The notes beneath the pieces were generated by a model. It had not been told where the DNA came from. It ran no database searches and worked only from the letters and a program-made list of their open reading frames with translations. A stretch of DNA of 21,206 bases. Source: a virus. Location of the stretch: positions 1-21,206 of the IMG/VR virus record IMGVR_UViG_3300033153_005390; one strand, given 5' to 3'. Each line of letters begins with the position of its first letter. Position 1 is the stretch's first letter. The position numbers and the translations under genes were made by a program. Below, one piece after another: positions 1-6,367 of this stretch.

Positions 1-1087
1 CAGAATCAAGTTCGAAAGAAACTTCTCCCATTTCACAACTTTCCTCAAGGTCAGCGTATGAATGCCAAACTACATTGAAAGCGTTATCTAAAGAAGAGTT
101 ATTAGGTCCTGCTACAATAGGTGTGGTATCAGCCGAAAGAGCTCCGATGTAACCATCAAAGGTTCCGTCACCACAAGTAACACATACTGGGTGAGTCATA
201 TCAACTTCAAGGAAAATACATCCATCAGCATCACATATATCACCGTAACTAACAATACCTTTTCCATATCGTTGTGTTACAACCCTAACAGGTAGTTGGT
301 CACCAATATTAGCTATTACTTGGCCATCTTTATCTGTAAGTGTCTCTAATGCCAACACCGTCAATGATGCTAAGAAAGTTTCAGTATCCATTTCATTTCC
401 GTCAGGACCTAAAAGTCTACCAGCTCCAGTATCATTAAAGTTACACATTCTTATGATTTGTTGTCTAAAAGAACCATCACCACCAGCCGGTCCAATTCCA
501 AGATGAAATTCTGAGCTGGAACCATCAGTACACGCTGAAAATGCTACAGGTACACCAGCATCAGTATGAATTGTTATTGCTCCTTTTGATTGGTCGAACA
601 TTCCATCATCGTAGAATCTGTCATACATATCCTTTGCACAATCACTGTAGGTGGTTGGATTACAACCAGCGTCAACACAGTGACAAATAATTGGTGCTCC
701 GTGTGTAGAACCAGTTGAAGGGCTACCCCCAGCGTCAATTCTCTCAGATACTTTTGGTACAAAGTAGAAAAGTTTACCAATTGGTAAATTTAATGCTTGT
801 ACGGAAACGATGTCGTTTGCCAACAATTTTGAAAACACACGCCTTACGATTGGAAAAACTACTGTTTCGAAAGAACCAGTTGAAGCTCCACCAGCCGCAG
901 CTGTTGTTTCACTTAATAGAGACGATGCTTGATTTTCATAGAGTAGAGCGATGTTTTCTTTAACATGGCCGTCTAACCCATCCAAAAACCCAAGGTCGTT
1001 CCATTTATTTACGGTTGCTTCACGGATAGCTTTTTGATGCTTAAGTCCGATATTTCCAACCTCACCAGATTTTAATAAATATCCCAT
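1..1087 (-). CDS. 23: Major capsid protein, T4 gp23-like (N-terminal 362 residues, 3' end outside window)
   Basis: The shell-forming protein of a T4-type head. The reading frame is open to the left edge, so the C-terminus is missing. The recognisable stretch is residues 78-110, an FPIVRR...ANDIVSVQ...LPIGKLFYF block. It matches the T4-family pattern of an R-rich turn, 'DI-x-VQ-x-N-x-P-x-G' and an aromatic strand. Residues 1-60 look like a cleaved propeptide, and L58-S59-E60 fits the (L/I)-x-E rule of the T4 prohead protease; T4 gp23 is cut after residue 65. The visible part has 11 cysteines, in two clusters (C135, C137, C142, C150 and C285, C290, C302, C305), which is unusual for a cytoplasmically assembled capsid protein. 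ATG at 1087 follows an A-rich run with no Shine-Dalgarno and is the first ATG of the frame. The gene lies directly downstream of the scaffold, as in T4. Confidence 0.9.
   Translation of the reverse strand, partial: MGYLLKSGEVGNIGLKHQKAIREATVNKWNDLGFLDGLDGHVKENIALLYENQASSLLSETTAAAGGASTGSFETVVFPIVRRVFSKLLANDIVSVQALNLPIGKLFYFVPKVSERIDAGGSPSTGSTHGAPIICHCVDAGCNPTTYSDCAKDMYDRFYDDGMFDQSKGAITIHTDAGVPVAFSACTDGSSSEFHLGIGPAGGDGSFRQQIIRMCNFNDTGAGRLLGPDGNEMDTETFLASLTVLALETLTDKDGQVIANIGDQLPVRVVTQRYGKGIVSYGDICDADGCIFLEVDMTHPVCVTCGDGTFDGYIGALSADTTPIVAGPNNSSLDNAFNVVWHSYADLEESCEMGEVSFELDS
908..916 (-). other. Candidate prohead-protease cleavage site in the capsid protein
   Basis: These codons give L58-S59-E60, followed by T61-T62-A63. 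The T4 protease gp21 cuts after (L/I)-x-E. Removing 60 residues would leave a mature start in a Thr/Ala/Gly-rich linker just before the conserved capsid fold. Position and motif both fit the T4 model; the cut itself is inferred. Confidence 0.6.
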
Positions 1088-1119
1088 TTTTTTTGTTTTT
1101 TATTTTATTATTATTATTA

Positions 1120-2379
1120 TTAGTATTTGTAATTAAACTCCCATAAGTTTTTCATTTTTTCTAACTCAGGGTGTACATATACTTTAGACTCAGTTACTTG
1201 TGCTGAACCACTAGATTTGGTTTCGTTAATTTTATTATCAATAGATTCTTTAATTGGGGCTTTTGTCTTAGCGATTTCTTTAACTAAATTTTTATATGTA
1301 GTTTTTGATTCTTTAAGAGTTTTTGCCTCGTCAAACCTTTTAATAATATCAACTTTCTCATTTTTAGTAGTTGAGTGTTCAGTAAATAATCTAACACTAT
1401 ATGTTAAGTTGCTATTAAACACAGCAACCTCATTAAGTTTTTGTCTAAATTGTTTCAGAGCGTCGACCATTTTATTATAGTCTTCTTTTAACTCTTTATT
1501 TTCAGATTCAACTTTTATCATATTTGTTTTTATAACTTTATTTTCATTCATTGTTTTTAAGAACTTGGGTGTTCTAGTTTCTGGTAAGTTAATCCCTTTT
1601 GGATTACCATATTTTCTACCCTTTAATTTAGATTTTGTTCTAGGTGCTTCAGTTTTTAAGTCTTCAGCTTCGTCTCCATCATCAGATAGCTCAACTTCAT
1701 AAACAACTTCTTGTTCTTCGTCTTCACCACCTTCTAGGTCGTCTATCTCATCACCATCTAGGTCTAAACCTTCTAGGTCGTCAATGTCAATTTCAACACC
1801 TTCTAAGTCGTCACCTTCTAAGTCACCACCTTCAATGTCAACATCAATGTCACCATCAATATCATCAACATCAATTTCACCTTCTAGGTTTTCCCCACCA
1901 AGTTCTACTCGATATTCTGCACCAGTTTCGTTATCCTTAATATCAATATTTCCACCATCTTGAACCACTTCGATTTCATCATCTGGGCCCATTTTTTTGA
2001 AAACTCTAACAACTTCAGTGTCATCAGCGTCTGTCAAATCAATCATTTCAACATCCATATCAAGTTCTTCATTATCACCTTCTAGGTCTTCTAAACCTTC
2101 TAGGTCATCGCCTAATTCTAGGCCTTCTACGTCACCAGCAACAGCGACGGTATCACCGTCTTCTTCATCACCCATATCGGGTAAATCCAAATTTAATATT
2201 TCATCATCTTCATCTTCTGTTAAGCCATTTGAACCTTCTAGAGATTCCTTTACCATTTCTTCAATTTCTGAACCCATAGTTTGGGTCAGTATTTCTTTTG
2301 CGTTGGCTTCGAAAGCTTTTTCAATTTGTTCGCTTTCTAAGAGAGCTTCATCGACGATAGACTTTCCTTTGTTTGCCAT
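1120..2379 (-). CDS. 22: Prohead core scaffolding protein, T4 gp22-like, with long acidic repeat domain
   Basis: The internal scaffold around which the capsid shell assembles; in T4 it is degraded by the prohead protease before packaging. The 419 residues have three parts. Residues 1-46 form a helical start. Residues 47-245 are extremely acidic, with D-L-E-G type repeats densest at 165-218, interrupted by a small folded-looking block at 123-163 (VFKKMGPDDEIEVVQDGG...). Residues 246-419 are Lys-rich. In this last part 285-318 looks coiled-coil, and 316-368 (NEVAVFNSNLTYSVRLF...IIKRFDEAKTLKESKTTYKNL) resembles the C-terminal domain of T4-type scaffolds. It lies between the protease cluster and the capsid gene, the gp22 position. 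A terminator and the ATATTTAT motif precede it, so it probably starts a unit with the capsid gene. It is longer and more acidic than T4 gp22. ATG at 2379 is the first in frame. Confidence 0.82.
   Translation of the reverse strand: MANKGKSIVDEALLESEQIEKAFEANAKEILTQTMGSEIEEMVKESLEGSNGLTEDEDDEILNLDLPDMGDEEDGDTVAVAGDVEGLELGDDLEGLEDLEGDNEELDMDVEMIDLTDADDTEVVRVFKKMGPDDEIEVVQDGGNIDIKDNETGAEYRVELGGENLEGEIDVDDIDGDIDVDIEGGDLEGDDLEGVEIDIDDLEGLDLDGDEIDDLEGGEDEEQEVVYEVELSDDGDEAEDLKTEAPRTKSKLKGRKYGNPKGINLPETRTPKFLKTMNENKVIKTNMIKVESENKELKEDYNKMVDALKQFRQKLNEVAVFNSNLTYSVRLFTEHSTTKNEKVDIIKRFDEAKTLKESKTTYKNLVKEIAKTKAPIKESIDNKINETKSSGSAQVTESKVYVHPELEKMKNLWEFNYKY
1726..1887 (-). repeat. Degenerate tandem repeat encoding D/E-L-E-G-D units in the scaffold gene
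   Basis: On the plus strand the DNA shows recurring ccttctaggtcgtc and ccttctaagtcgtc units of 9 to 15 bases. They encode residues 165-218 of the scaffold, with motifs such as GDLEGDDLEGV and DDLEGLDLDGDEIDDLEGG. A second short patch of the same units lies near 2078-2120. Such repeats can vary in number by slippage. The long plus-strand open frames opposite them are side effects of the repeat. Confidence 0.8.
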
Positions 2380-2436
2380 TTTATTGTTTTTATTAAAATA
2401 ATATTATTAAAAACCCTAAAGCAATAGAGTTTTCTA

Positions 2437-2444
2437 ATAAATAT
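2437..2444 (-). promoter_or_regulatory. ATATTTAT motif 57 nt upstream of the scaffold start
   Basis: The minus strand reads CATATTTATTA here, the same form seen before the protease gene and the 264-aa gene. It lies between the terminator at 2525-2561 and the scaffold start, which is where a promoter for the scaffold-capsid unit is needed. Confidence 0.45.
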
Positions 2445-2524
2445 GTATTAAGTGTGGAAAAAGTTAAAAAAACTTTATTTTAATACATTTTAGTTGTTAT
2501 TTTTTTTTATATTAAACTTTTGAG

Positions 2525-2561
2525 CATAAAAAAACACGAAACATCATATAGACATTTCGTG
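2525..2561 (-). terminator. Rho-independent terminator after the DUF4494-like gene
   Basis: On the minus strand the arms CACGAAA (2561-2555) and TTTCGTG (2541-2535) pair across a 13-nt loop and are followed by seven T. It sits 24 bases past the stop codon of the small gene at 2585 and closes the protease-to-DUF4494 unit before the scaffold gene. Confidence 0.8.
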
Positions 2562-2584
2562 CTAAAAATATTTTTTTATACTAA

Positions 2585-2812
2585 TTAAGCCACAACACCA
2601 ACATTAATTACATCTTCTATTGGACTTTTAGCTGTTGATATAACCTCATAATCCAAAACAGAATCTTTTAAATATTTGTTTGTTCTTGCTTCAGCTTCAG
2701 TACATGTCATTGCATCAACAAGATATTGTGTTTTAATTTTCTTTGGGTTACCATTATTTTCATTAATGGACTCAAATTCTACTTTTACTAAAAAATACTT
2801 TATTTCATTCAT
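2585..2812 (-). CDS. DUF4494-like small protein
   Basis: A 75-residue protein of unknown function. The core pattern, an N-terminal strand 'YFLVKVEFE', then KKIKTQYLVDAMTCTEAEARTNKYLKD and YEVISTAKSPIEDVI, closely follows what I know of DUF4494. That family is found almost only in Bacteroidetes and their phages ('YLVDALSFTEAEARI...'). The match is from memory of the family pattern; no search was run. It is the last gene of the unit that begins with the protease and is followed by a terminator. ATG at 2812 follows a 62-nt AT-rich gap with no clear promoter. It is shorter than most family members and seems to keep only the core. Its main value here is as a marker of host group. Confidence 0.7.
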   Translation of the reverse strand: MNEIKYFLVKVEFESINENNGNPKKIKTQYLVDAMTCTEAEARTNKYLKDSVLDYEVISTAKSPIEDVINVGVVA

Positions 2813-2874
2813 TTTAAAACTTTTTAATTAATAATTAATACAATTATACTTATAATACTTAAAATTGTGAACAG

Positions 2875-3375
2875 TTATCTATACCTTGGATTAAATCTAT
2901 TCATAAACATTGTATTTGTTTCCTTTAATGCATCGGCATATGCTCTAATTGTCGGTTCTAGACCCAATATTAATTTCATTATTCTATTTTCATATTCTGA
3001 TTGTGTAAAATTACTAGGTAAACCTGATAAAAGTCTAATCTTTCTTTTAAACTCATTCATATTTTTTATAAAATTTTGACCTTCCAATATTACATTATCT
3101 TCAGTAAAATCTTTAATTAACATACCTGTAACTCTAACACTCTCATCAATACCATCTGATAGTTTTGATAATATTTCTTCTCCACTAAACTTATCGAAAG
3201 TACCATTATCTACTTTTTCACCTAAAATTTTAATTACCTCCAATACGCCACTAAATACTTTAACTAACCCCTCCATTACCTCACCAGAATGTTTGGCCAT
3301 AATTATTTTATCATCATAACCACCAACTTCTTTAAGTAACTCTTCTTTTATGATTTTACTAATTGATTTCATCAT
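2875..3375 (-). CDS. Hypothetical helical protein in the prohead cluster
   Basis: A 166-residue protein I do not recognise. It is predicted mostly helical by eye: hydrophobic heptad-like stretches at about 30-58, then 'EEILSKLSDGIDESVRVTGMLIKDF', and a C-terminal half with 'FKRKIRLLSGLPSNFTQSEYENRIMKLILGLEPTIRAYADALKE'. The first 16 residues (MMKSISKIIKEELLKE) are a basic amphipathic start containing I-K-E and L-K-E, possible prohead-protease sites. This makes it a looser relative of the leader proteins next to it. The ATGATG start overlaps the stop of the preceding gene by 4 bases, so the two are translationally coupled. A core or internal head protein is a reasonable inference from position, since T4 has gp67 and gp68 around the protease. 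Nothing in the fold proves it. Confidence 0.65.
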   Translation of the reverse strand: MMKSISKIIKEELLKEVGGYDDKIIMAKHSGEVMEGLVKVFSGVLEVIKILGEKVDNGTFDKFSGEEILSKLSDGIDESVRVTGMLIKDFTEDNVILEGQNFIKNMNEFKRKIRLLSGLPSNFTQSEYENRIMKLILGLEPTIRAYADALKETNTMFMNRFNPRYR

Positions 3376-3779
3376 CTTTCGATGTCTTCAGGATTGATGT
3401 CGTATTCATCTGTCCCACCAACTTCTTTGTTAGCTCTATCCCCAATACTACCGAACTTTTTTCTTTGTTCACCAGATTCTTGTGAATCAACAGGTTCTCC
3501 TTTAATGTCCTTTAAACTTTCTTTAAATTTATTAAATAACTGTAAAGCTTTACCCGTGGCTTGATTACCAGATTGAGCAAAGAAATTTTTCAACATATCT
3601 ACAGCAGTACCAAATACTTCCCTCTCTTTTGGAGTAAGTCCCATTTTTTTTATATCTTTACCCGCTTGTTGTGTTGATTTACCAAGTTGTCCAGATGAAA
3701 CTTTATCTTCTTCTTTTATAATTCTATTAACCAACCTTTCAATGTCGTTTTCGTTAAGTTTTACAATTCTTTTTTTCAT
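3372..3779 (-). CDS. Leader-bearing small protein 3, candidate prohead core/internal protein
   Basis: A 135-residue protein of unknown function. Residues 1-24 (MKKRIVKLNENDIERLVNRI then IKEE) are nearly the same as the starts of the proteins at 4521-4880 and at codon 47 of 3785-4510, while the rest of each protein is unrelated. The remainder is polar and Gln/Gly/Ser-rich, with a short helical block at about 50-90 (TPKEREVFGTAVDMLKNFFAQSG...LQLFNKFKESLKD) and an acidic C-terminus. I21-K22-E23 fits the prohead-protease cutting rule. ATG at 3779 lies 5 bases after the preceding stop in an A-rich context. The pattern of one conserved leader on different bodies resembles the capsid-targeting sequences of T4 internal proteins; this is inference. 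Confidence 0.7.
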   Translation of the reverse strand: MKKRIVKLNENDIERLVNRIIKEEDKVSSGQLGKSTQQAGKDIKKMGLTPKEREVFGTAVDMLKNFFAQSGNQATGKALQLFNKFKESLKDIKGEPVDSQESGEQRKKFGSIGDRANKEVGGTDEYDINPEDIER

Positions 3780-3784
3780 TTTAA

Positions 3785-4510
3785 TTATTTATTTGCATGA
3801 TAAGCATCCAATTGTTCTTCACAGTTTTTCTTGCTGGAACACTTTCTCCAAACACCACCTTTTTTATTATTAAGGATAATCCAACCAGATTTTCGTTTTC
3901 TAACACAACCTTTCTTTGTATCAGCACAACCCTTACCTTCTGATTCAAGTAAAGACCTTCTAAATAATTTTCTATTTTCTTCCATATAATTTACGCAACC
4001 ATCTTCGGTCATATAACCACCATCACCACACTCATTAATATTCTCTTCAATATCTACATTTTGTTGTGGTATATAATCATATATTTTGTCTCCATATATT
4101 TTATATAATCTTTTCATTATGGCGGCAGGATTTTTTCTCATATATCTAATTACCGTTGGTGGTACATCGGCACCATATTTACCAAACATACTAGTAACAT
4201 CTCTTTCTCTTGGGTTGGAAACATATTCACCTCTGGTTCTAGCCCCACTCATCTCATAATCAGTCCTATCTTCACTAAGAGATTTTCTTTTTTGTAATTT
4301 TTCTTCCCTGATGATTTTTTTAACAAGTTTCTCTATTTCTTGTTCATTAAATTTAATTACTTTCTTTTTCATTTTATTAATTTTATGGTTTGTTTTATAT
4401 TCATTAATTGTTTTTCTTTTTTCAGCTAAAGCTGACATCCCCATACTTGAGGCCTTTTTAGATGCACTATCATAAGTTGATTTATCTAATTCTTGTAGTT
4501 TCTTTTTCAT
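3785..4510 (-). CDS. Leader-bearing small protein 2 with an extra N-terminal extension
   Basis: A 241-residue protein read from ATG 4510, which lies 8 bases past the preceding stop. The shared leader (MKKKVIKFNEQEIEKLVKKI then IREE) begins at codon 47 (ATG 4372). The first 46 codons are therefore an extension that itself begins MKKK and may be a fused small gene. Behind the leader come a disordered basic stretch, 'MFGKYGADVPPTVIRYMRKNPAAIMKRLYKIYGDKIYDYIPQ', a Cys-containing 'NECGDGGYMTEDGCVNYMEENRKLFRRSLLESEGKG' segment, and a compact C-terminal domain (KSGWIILNNKKGGVWRKCSS...EEQLDAYHANK). I have seen tails of this last type on other Bacteroidetes-phage proteins but know no function. Starting at 4372 would give 195 residues that align with the neighbouring leaders. 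The 4510 start is preferred because the stretch is open and the gap is small. Confidence 0.65.
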   Translation of the reverse strand: MKKKLQELDKSTYDSASKKASSMGMSALAEKRKTINEYKTNHKINKMKKKVIKFNEQEIEKLVKKIIREEKLQKRKSLSEDRTDYEMSGARTRGEYVSNPRERDVTSMFGKYGADVPPTVIRYMRKNPAAIMKRLYKIYGDKIYDYIPQQNVDIEENINECGDGGYMTEDGCVNYMEENRKLFRRSLLESEGKGCADTKKGCVRKRKSGWIILNNKKGGVWRKCSSKKNCEEQLDAYHANK

Positions 4511-4520
4511 TTTATTTGTT

Positions 4521-4880
4521 TTACAATTGACTTTTATACTCATCTTCGTCCAACATAATATCAACTAGTCTTGTCACACTACTATGTGCGCCATCTAAAG
4601 CACTAATATCGTAATCAAGTCTTCTAGTTAATGATACCATTTCTTCCGATGGTTGGTATCCGTCATTAATAGCCTCATCAATTATACGTTTTAATGTTTC
4701 ATCATAATAAGATGCCGCTGTAACATCACTAGAAGTGTATGTCAAACTATCATGTATGTCTGTTACTTCATCATCATAATCATAGTCAAAAATACTCTCA
4801 TTTAATTTTTCTTTCTTGATAATTTTCTTAACCAAGTTCTCTATATCGTTTTCGTTTAGTTTTATAATTTTCTTTTTCAT
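4521..4880 (-). CDS. Leader-bearing small protein 1, candidate prohead core/internal protein
   Basis: A 119-residue protein of unknown function, the first of three with the shared leader. Residues 1-24 are MKKKIIKLNENDIENLVKKI then IKKE. The body is acidic, with FDYDYDDEVTDIHDSLTYTSSDVTAASYYDE, then a helical stretch 'LKRIIDEAINDGYQPSEEMVSLTRRLDYDISALDGAHSSVTRLVDIMLDEDE'. L26-N27-E28 just behind the leader fits the prohead-protease rule. Its start codon overlaps the protease stop by one base (TAATG), so it is almost certainly co-translated with the protease. Size, acidity and position recall the small prohead core proteins gp67 and gp68 of T4, which also flank gene 21. No sequence match to them is claimed. 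Confidence 0.72.
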   Translation of the reverse strand: MKKKIIKLNENDIENLVKKIIKKEKLNESIFDYDYDDEVTDIHDSLTYTSSDVTAASYYDETLKRIIDEAINDGYQPSEEMVSLTRRLDYDISALDGAHSSVTRLVDIMLDEDEYKSQL

Positions 4881-5617
4881 TACAATAAAAAATTGTTTAA
4901 ATTATTTAATAGCTTTGATTCTTCTTCTGATAATAATTTATCGTCATTAACTTTTTTAACTGATTCCATATAAGGTACCAAATCTTGTTGATTTGTTGAT
5001 ATCCAAGAACCTGGTGTTGATGGTGATGTAACAATATCCCAACAAATTAATTCAAAATCATCTTGAACAACATTTTTTCCACCTTCTTGTTTTAATGAAC
5101 CTACACCTCTAGAGGAAATTCCAACAGTCCAACCTTTTCTAATCATATTAAGAACCTTATCTCCTACAGAACTAATAATGCCCATTTTATGATAACCTGG
5201 GGTTGTATCTAATTCCATTTTACCCATTAATGTATTACCTTCCCACCATATCTCTGTTATTGCGTGGGAAACTCTTTCACCATCAATAATTGATGATTCT
5301 GGATGATTAAGTTCACCAAGAGATGTACCCATATCAATAAATTCTTGATATCTATCGGCTTCTCTTCTTAATATTTCTTCTGTATATACTCTACCGTTTT
5401 TATTTTCTACACCCCATTTTTGAAGTACGGCATATAGTTCTATTTTATCTGGTAAAGGACCATCTGATGTTAAATTATTTTTAAATTCTCTTAATAAAGT
5501 CTCATTTATTATATCTCCATTTTTTTTACCTCTATGTGATATATTTGAATTAACATAACCCGCATCATATTCTATAATATAACCATAACCTTCTTCACCT
5601 GGTTTTAATATTTTCAT
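4880..5617 (-). CDS. 21: Prohead core protease, T4 gp21-like serine protease
   Basis: It cleaves scaffold, capsid protein and core proteins inside the prohead during T4-type head maturation. The family core runs from residue 63 to about 200: 'VLQKWGVENKNGRVYTEEILRREADRYQEFI', then GELNHPES with the likely catalytic His105, 'VSHAITEIWWEGNTLMGKMELDTTP', and WTVGISSRGVGSL with the likely catalytic Ser168 or Ser169. The next block, QDDFELICWDIVTSPSTPGS, is typical of the family. Residues 1-60 are an extension not seen in the core family. The 245-residue length is close to the 212 of T4 gp21 plus this extension. The gene opens the minus-strand unit left of the divergent region at 5618-5734, with the ATATTTAT motif 17 nt before its ATG. 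Confidence 0.9.
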   Translation of the reverse strand: MKILKPGEEGYGYIIEYDAGYVNSNISHRGKKNGDIINETLLREFKNNLTSDGPLPDKIELYAVLQKWGVENKNGRVYTEEILRREADRYQEFIDMGTSLGELNHPESSIIDGERVSHAITEIWWEGNTLMGKMELDTTPGYHKMGIISSVGDKVLNMIRKGWTVGISSRGVGSLKQEGGKNVVQDDFELICWDIVTSPSTPGSWISTNQQDLVPYMESVKKVNDDKLLSEEESKLLNNLNNFLL

Positions 5618-5634
5618 ATTTAATACTTTTCTTA

Positions 5635-5642
5635 ATAAATAT
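5635..5642 (-). promoter_or_regulatory. ATATTTAT motif 17 nt upstream of the protease start
   Basis: The minus strand reads GCATATTTATTAAG. It is the only repeated element between the protease gene and the divergent plus-strand operon, so it is the likely source of the minus-strand transcript here. Confidence 0.5.
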
Positions 5643-5663
5643 GCAATAATTTTACTTATTTCA

Positions 5664-5693
5664 TTGCCAATTAAAATAATATTATTATATTTG
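5664..5693 (+). promoter_or_regulatory. Bacteroidetes-type promoter for the plus-strand operon
   Basis: TTG at 5664-5666 and TATATTTG at 5686-5693 are separated by 19 nt. This matches the known Bacteroidetes housekeeping promoter, TTG-(about 19)-TAnnTTTG. Transcription would begin near 5700, giving a leader of about 35 nt before ATG 5735. The element suggests that host RNA polymerase reads this pair without phage factors. Confidence 0.65.
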
Positions 5694-5734
5694 TCTATTA
5701 ACTATTCAAAAACTAATTTAAAATACTTACGACT

Positions 5735-6367
5735 ATGGCAAATATGTTCTCAAAGGCTAAATTAAAAGCCAAAACCACTAAACCAAAAACTGTTGAAAAA
5801 CAGATGGTGACCCCAAAATTAAAAACAGAAGAAATGGCTCAATTTCATTCAAAATTAGTTAAATTAGCTACATTGAAAAAAGAAATGGCTACCATTAAAT
5901 CAGAGTTAGCTGATGCTGAATCAATAATAAAGGAAATCGGTGTTGATGAATTTATTCAATTATTAGAAAAAACTGGTAAAAGAGAAACATCTTTCAATTT
6001 AACTTCAGACCAAGGCGGTAGAGTAATGGTTATCATCCAAGACTCCTATAAAAAAATAGATGCTGAAAGAGCTGAATATCTAACTGAAACTTATGGTGAA
6101 GATATTGTAAAAGAAAATGTTGAATATAAATTTAATGTTAATGTTTTAGAAAGAAATCAAGAGGTTGTTGCTAACTTGATTGAAAATTGTGAGGATATAT
6201 CTAATGATGATAAAAACACTTTAATCGATGCTGTAGCTACCTACTCTATTAAAAAAGGTACAATAGACCAACTATATAAATTGGCTAACGATATGGATGT
6301 TTCATATGAGGTTTTATTGGAAGAAATTCAACCGACAGTACAACTTAAAAATCCACAAATAAAATGA
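5735..6367 (+). CDS. Conserved-looking phage hypothetical, Lys-rich N-terminus and coiled coil
   Basis: A 210-residue cytoplasmic protein. Residues 1-32 are basic and probably flexible (FSKAKLKAKTTKPKTVEKQ). Residues 33-70 form a likely coiled coil (MAQFHSKLVKLATLKKEMATIKSELADAESIIKEIG). Residues 90-110 are strand-rich (GGRVMVIIQDSYKKID), and the C-terminal half is helical and acidic (ERAEYLTETYGEDIVKENVEYKF...). I recall proteins of this shape, with 'IDxERAExLxExYGxDIV', in other large tailed phages, without a known function. It stands on the strand opposite to the structural genes, behind a host-type promoter, and overlaps the next gene by 4 bases (ATGA). Early expression and a role in host takeover or nucleic-acid handling are possible but unproven. 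Confidence 0.75.
   Translation: MANMFSKAKLKAKTTKPKTVEKQMVTPKLKTEEMAQFHSKLVKLATLKKEMATIKSELADAESIIKEIGVDEFIQLLEKTGKRETSFNLTSDQGGRVMVIIQDSYKKIDAERAEYLTETYGEDIVKENVEYKFNVNVLERNQEVVANLIENCEDISNDDKNTLIDAVATYSIKKGTIDQLYKLANDMDVSYEVLLEEIQPTVQLKNPQIK

Noticed and set aside
1644-2401. Open plus-strand frames opposite the scaffold (1644-1940 and 1997-2401)
   Set aside because: They mirror the acidic repeat and give low-complexity Leu/His or Ser-rich products with no start context; the minus-strand scaffold explains the region.
2813-2874. Minus-strand TATAATTG in the gap before the DUF4494-like gene as a host-type promoter
   Set aside because: It differs from TAnnTTTG at one key base, and no TTG lies about 19 nt upstream of it.
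4511-4564. Upstream TTG start at 4564 for the second leader protein
   Set aside because: It would overlap the preceding gene by 44 bases; ATG 4510, 8 bases after that gene's stop, is simpler.
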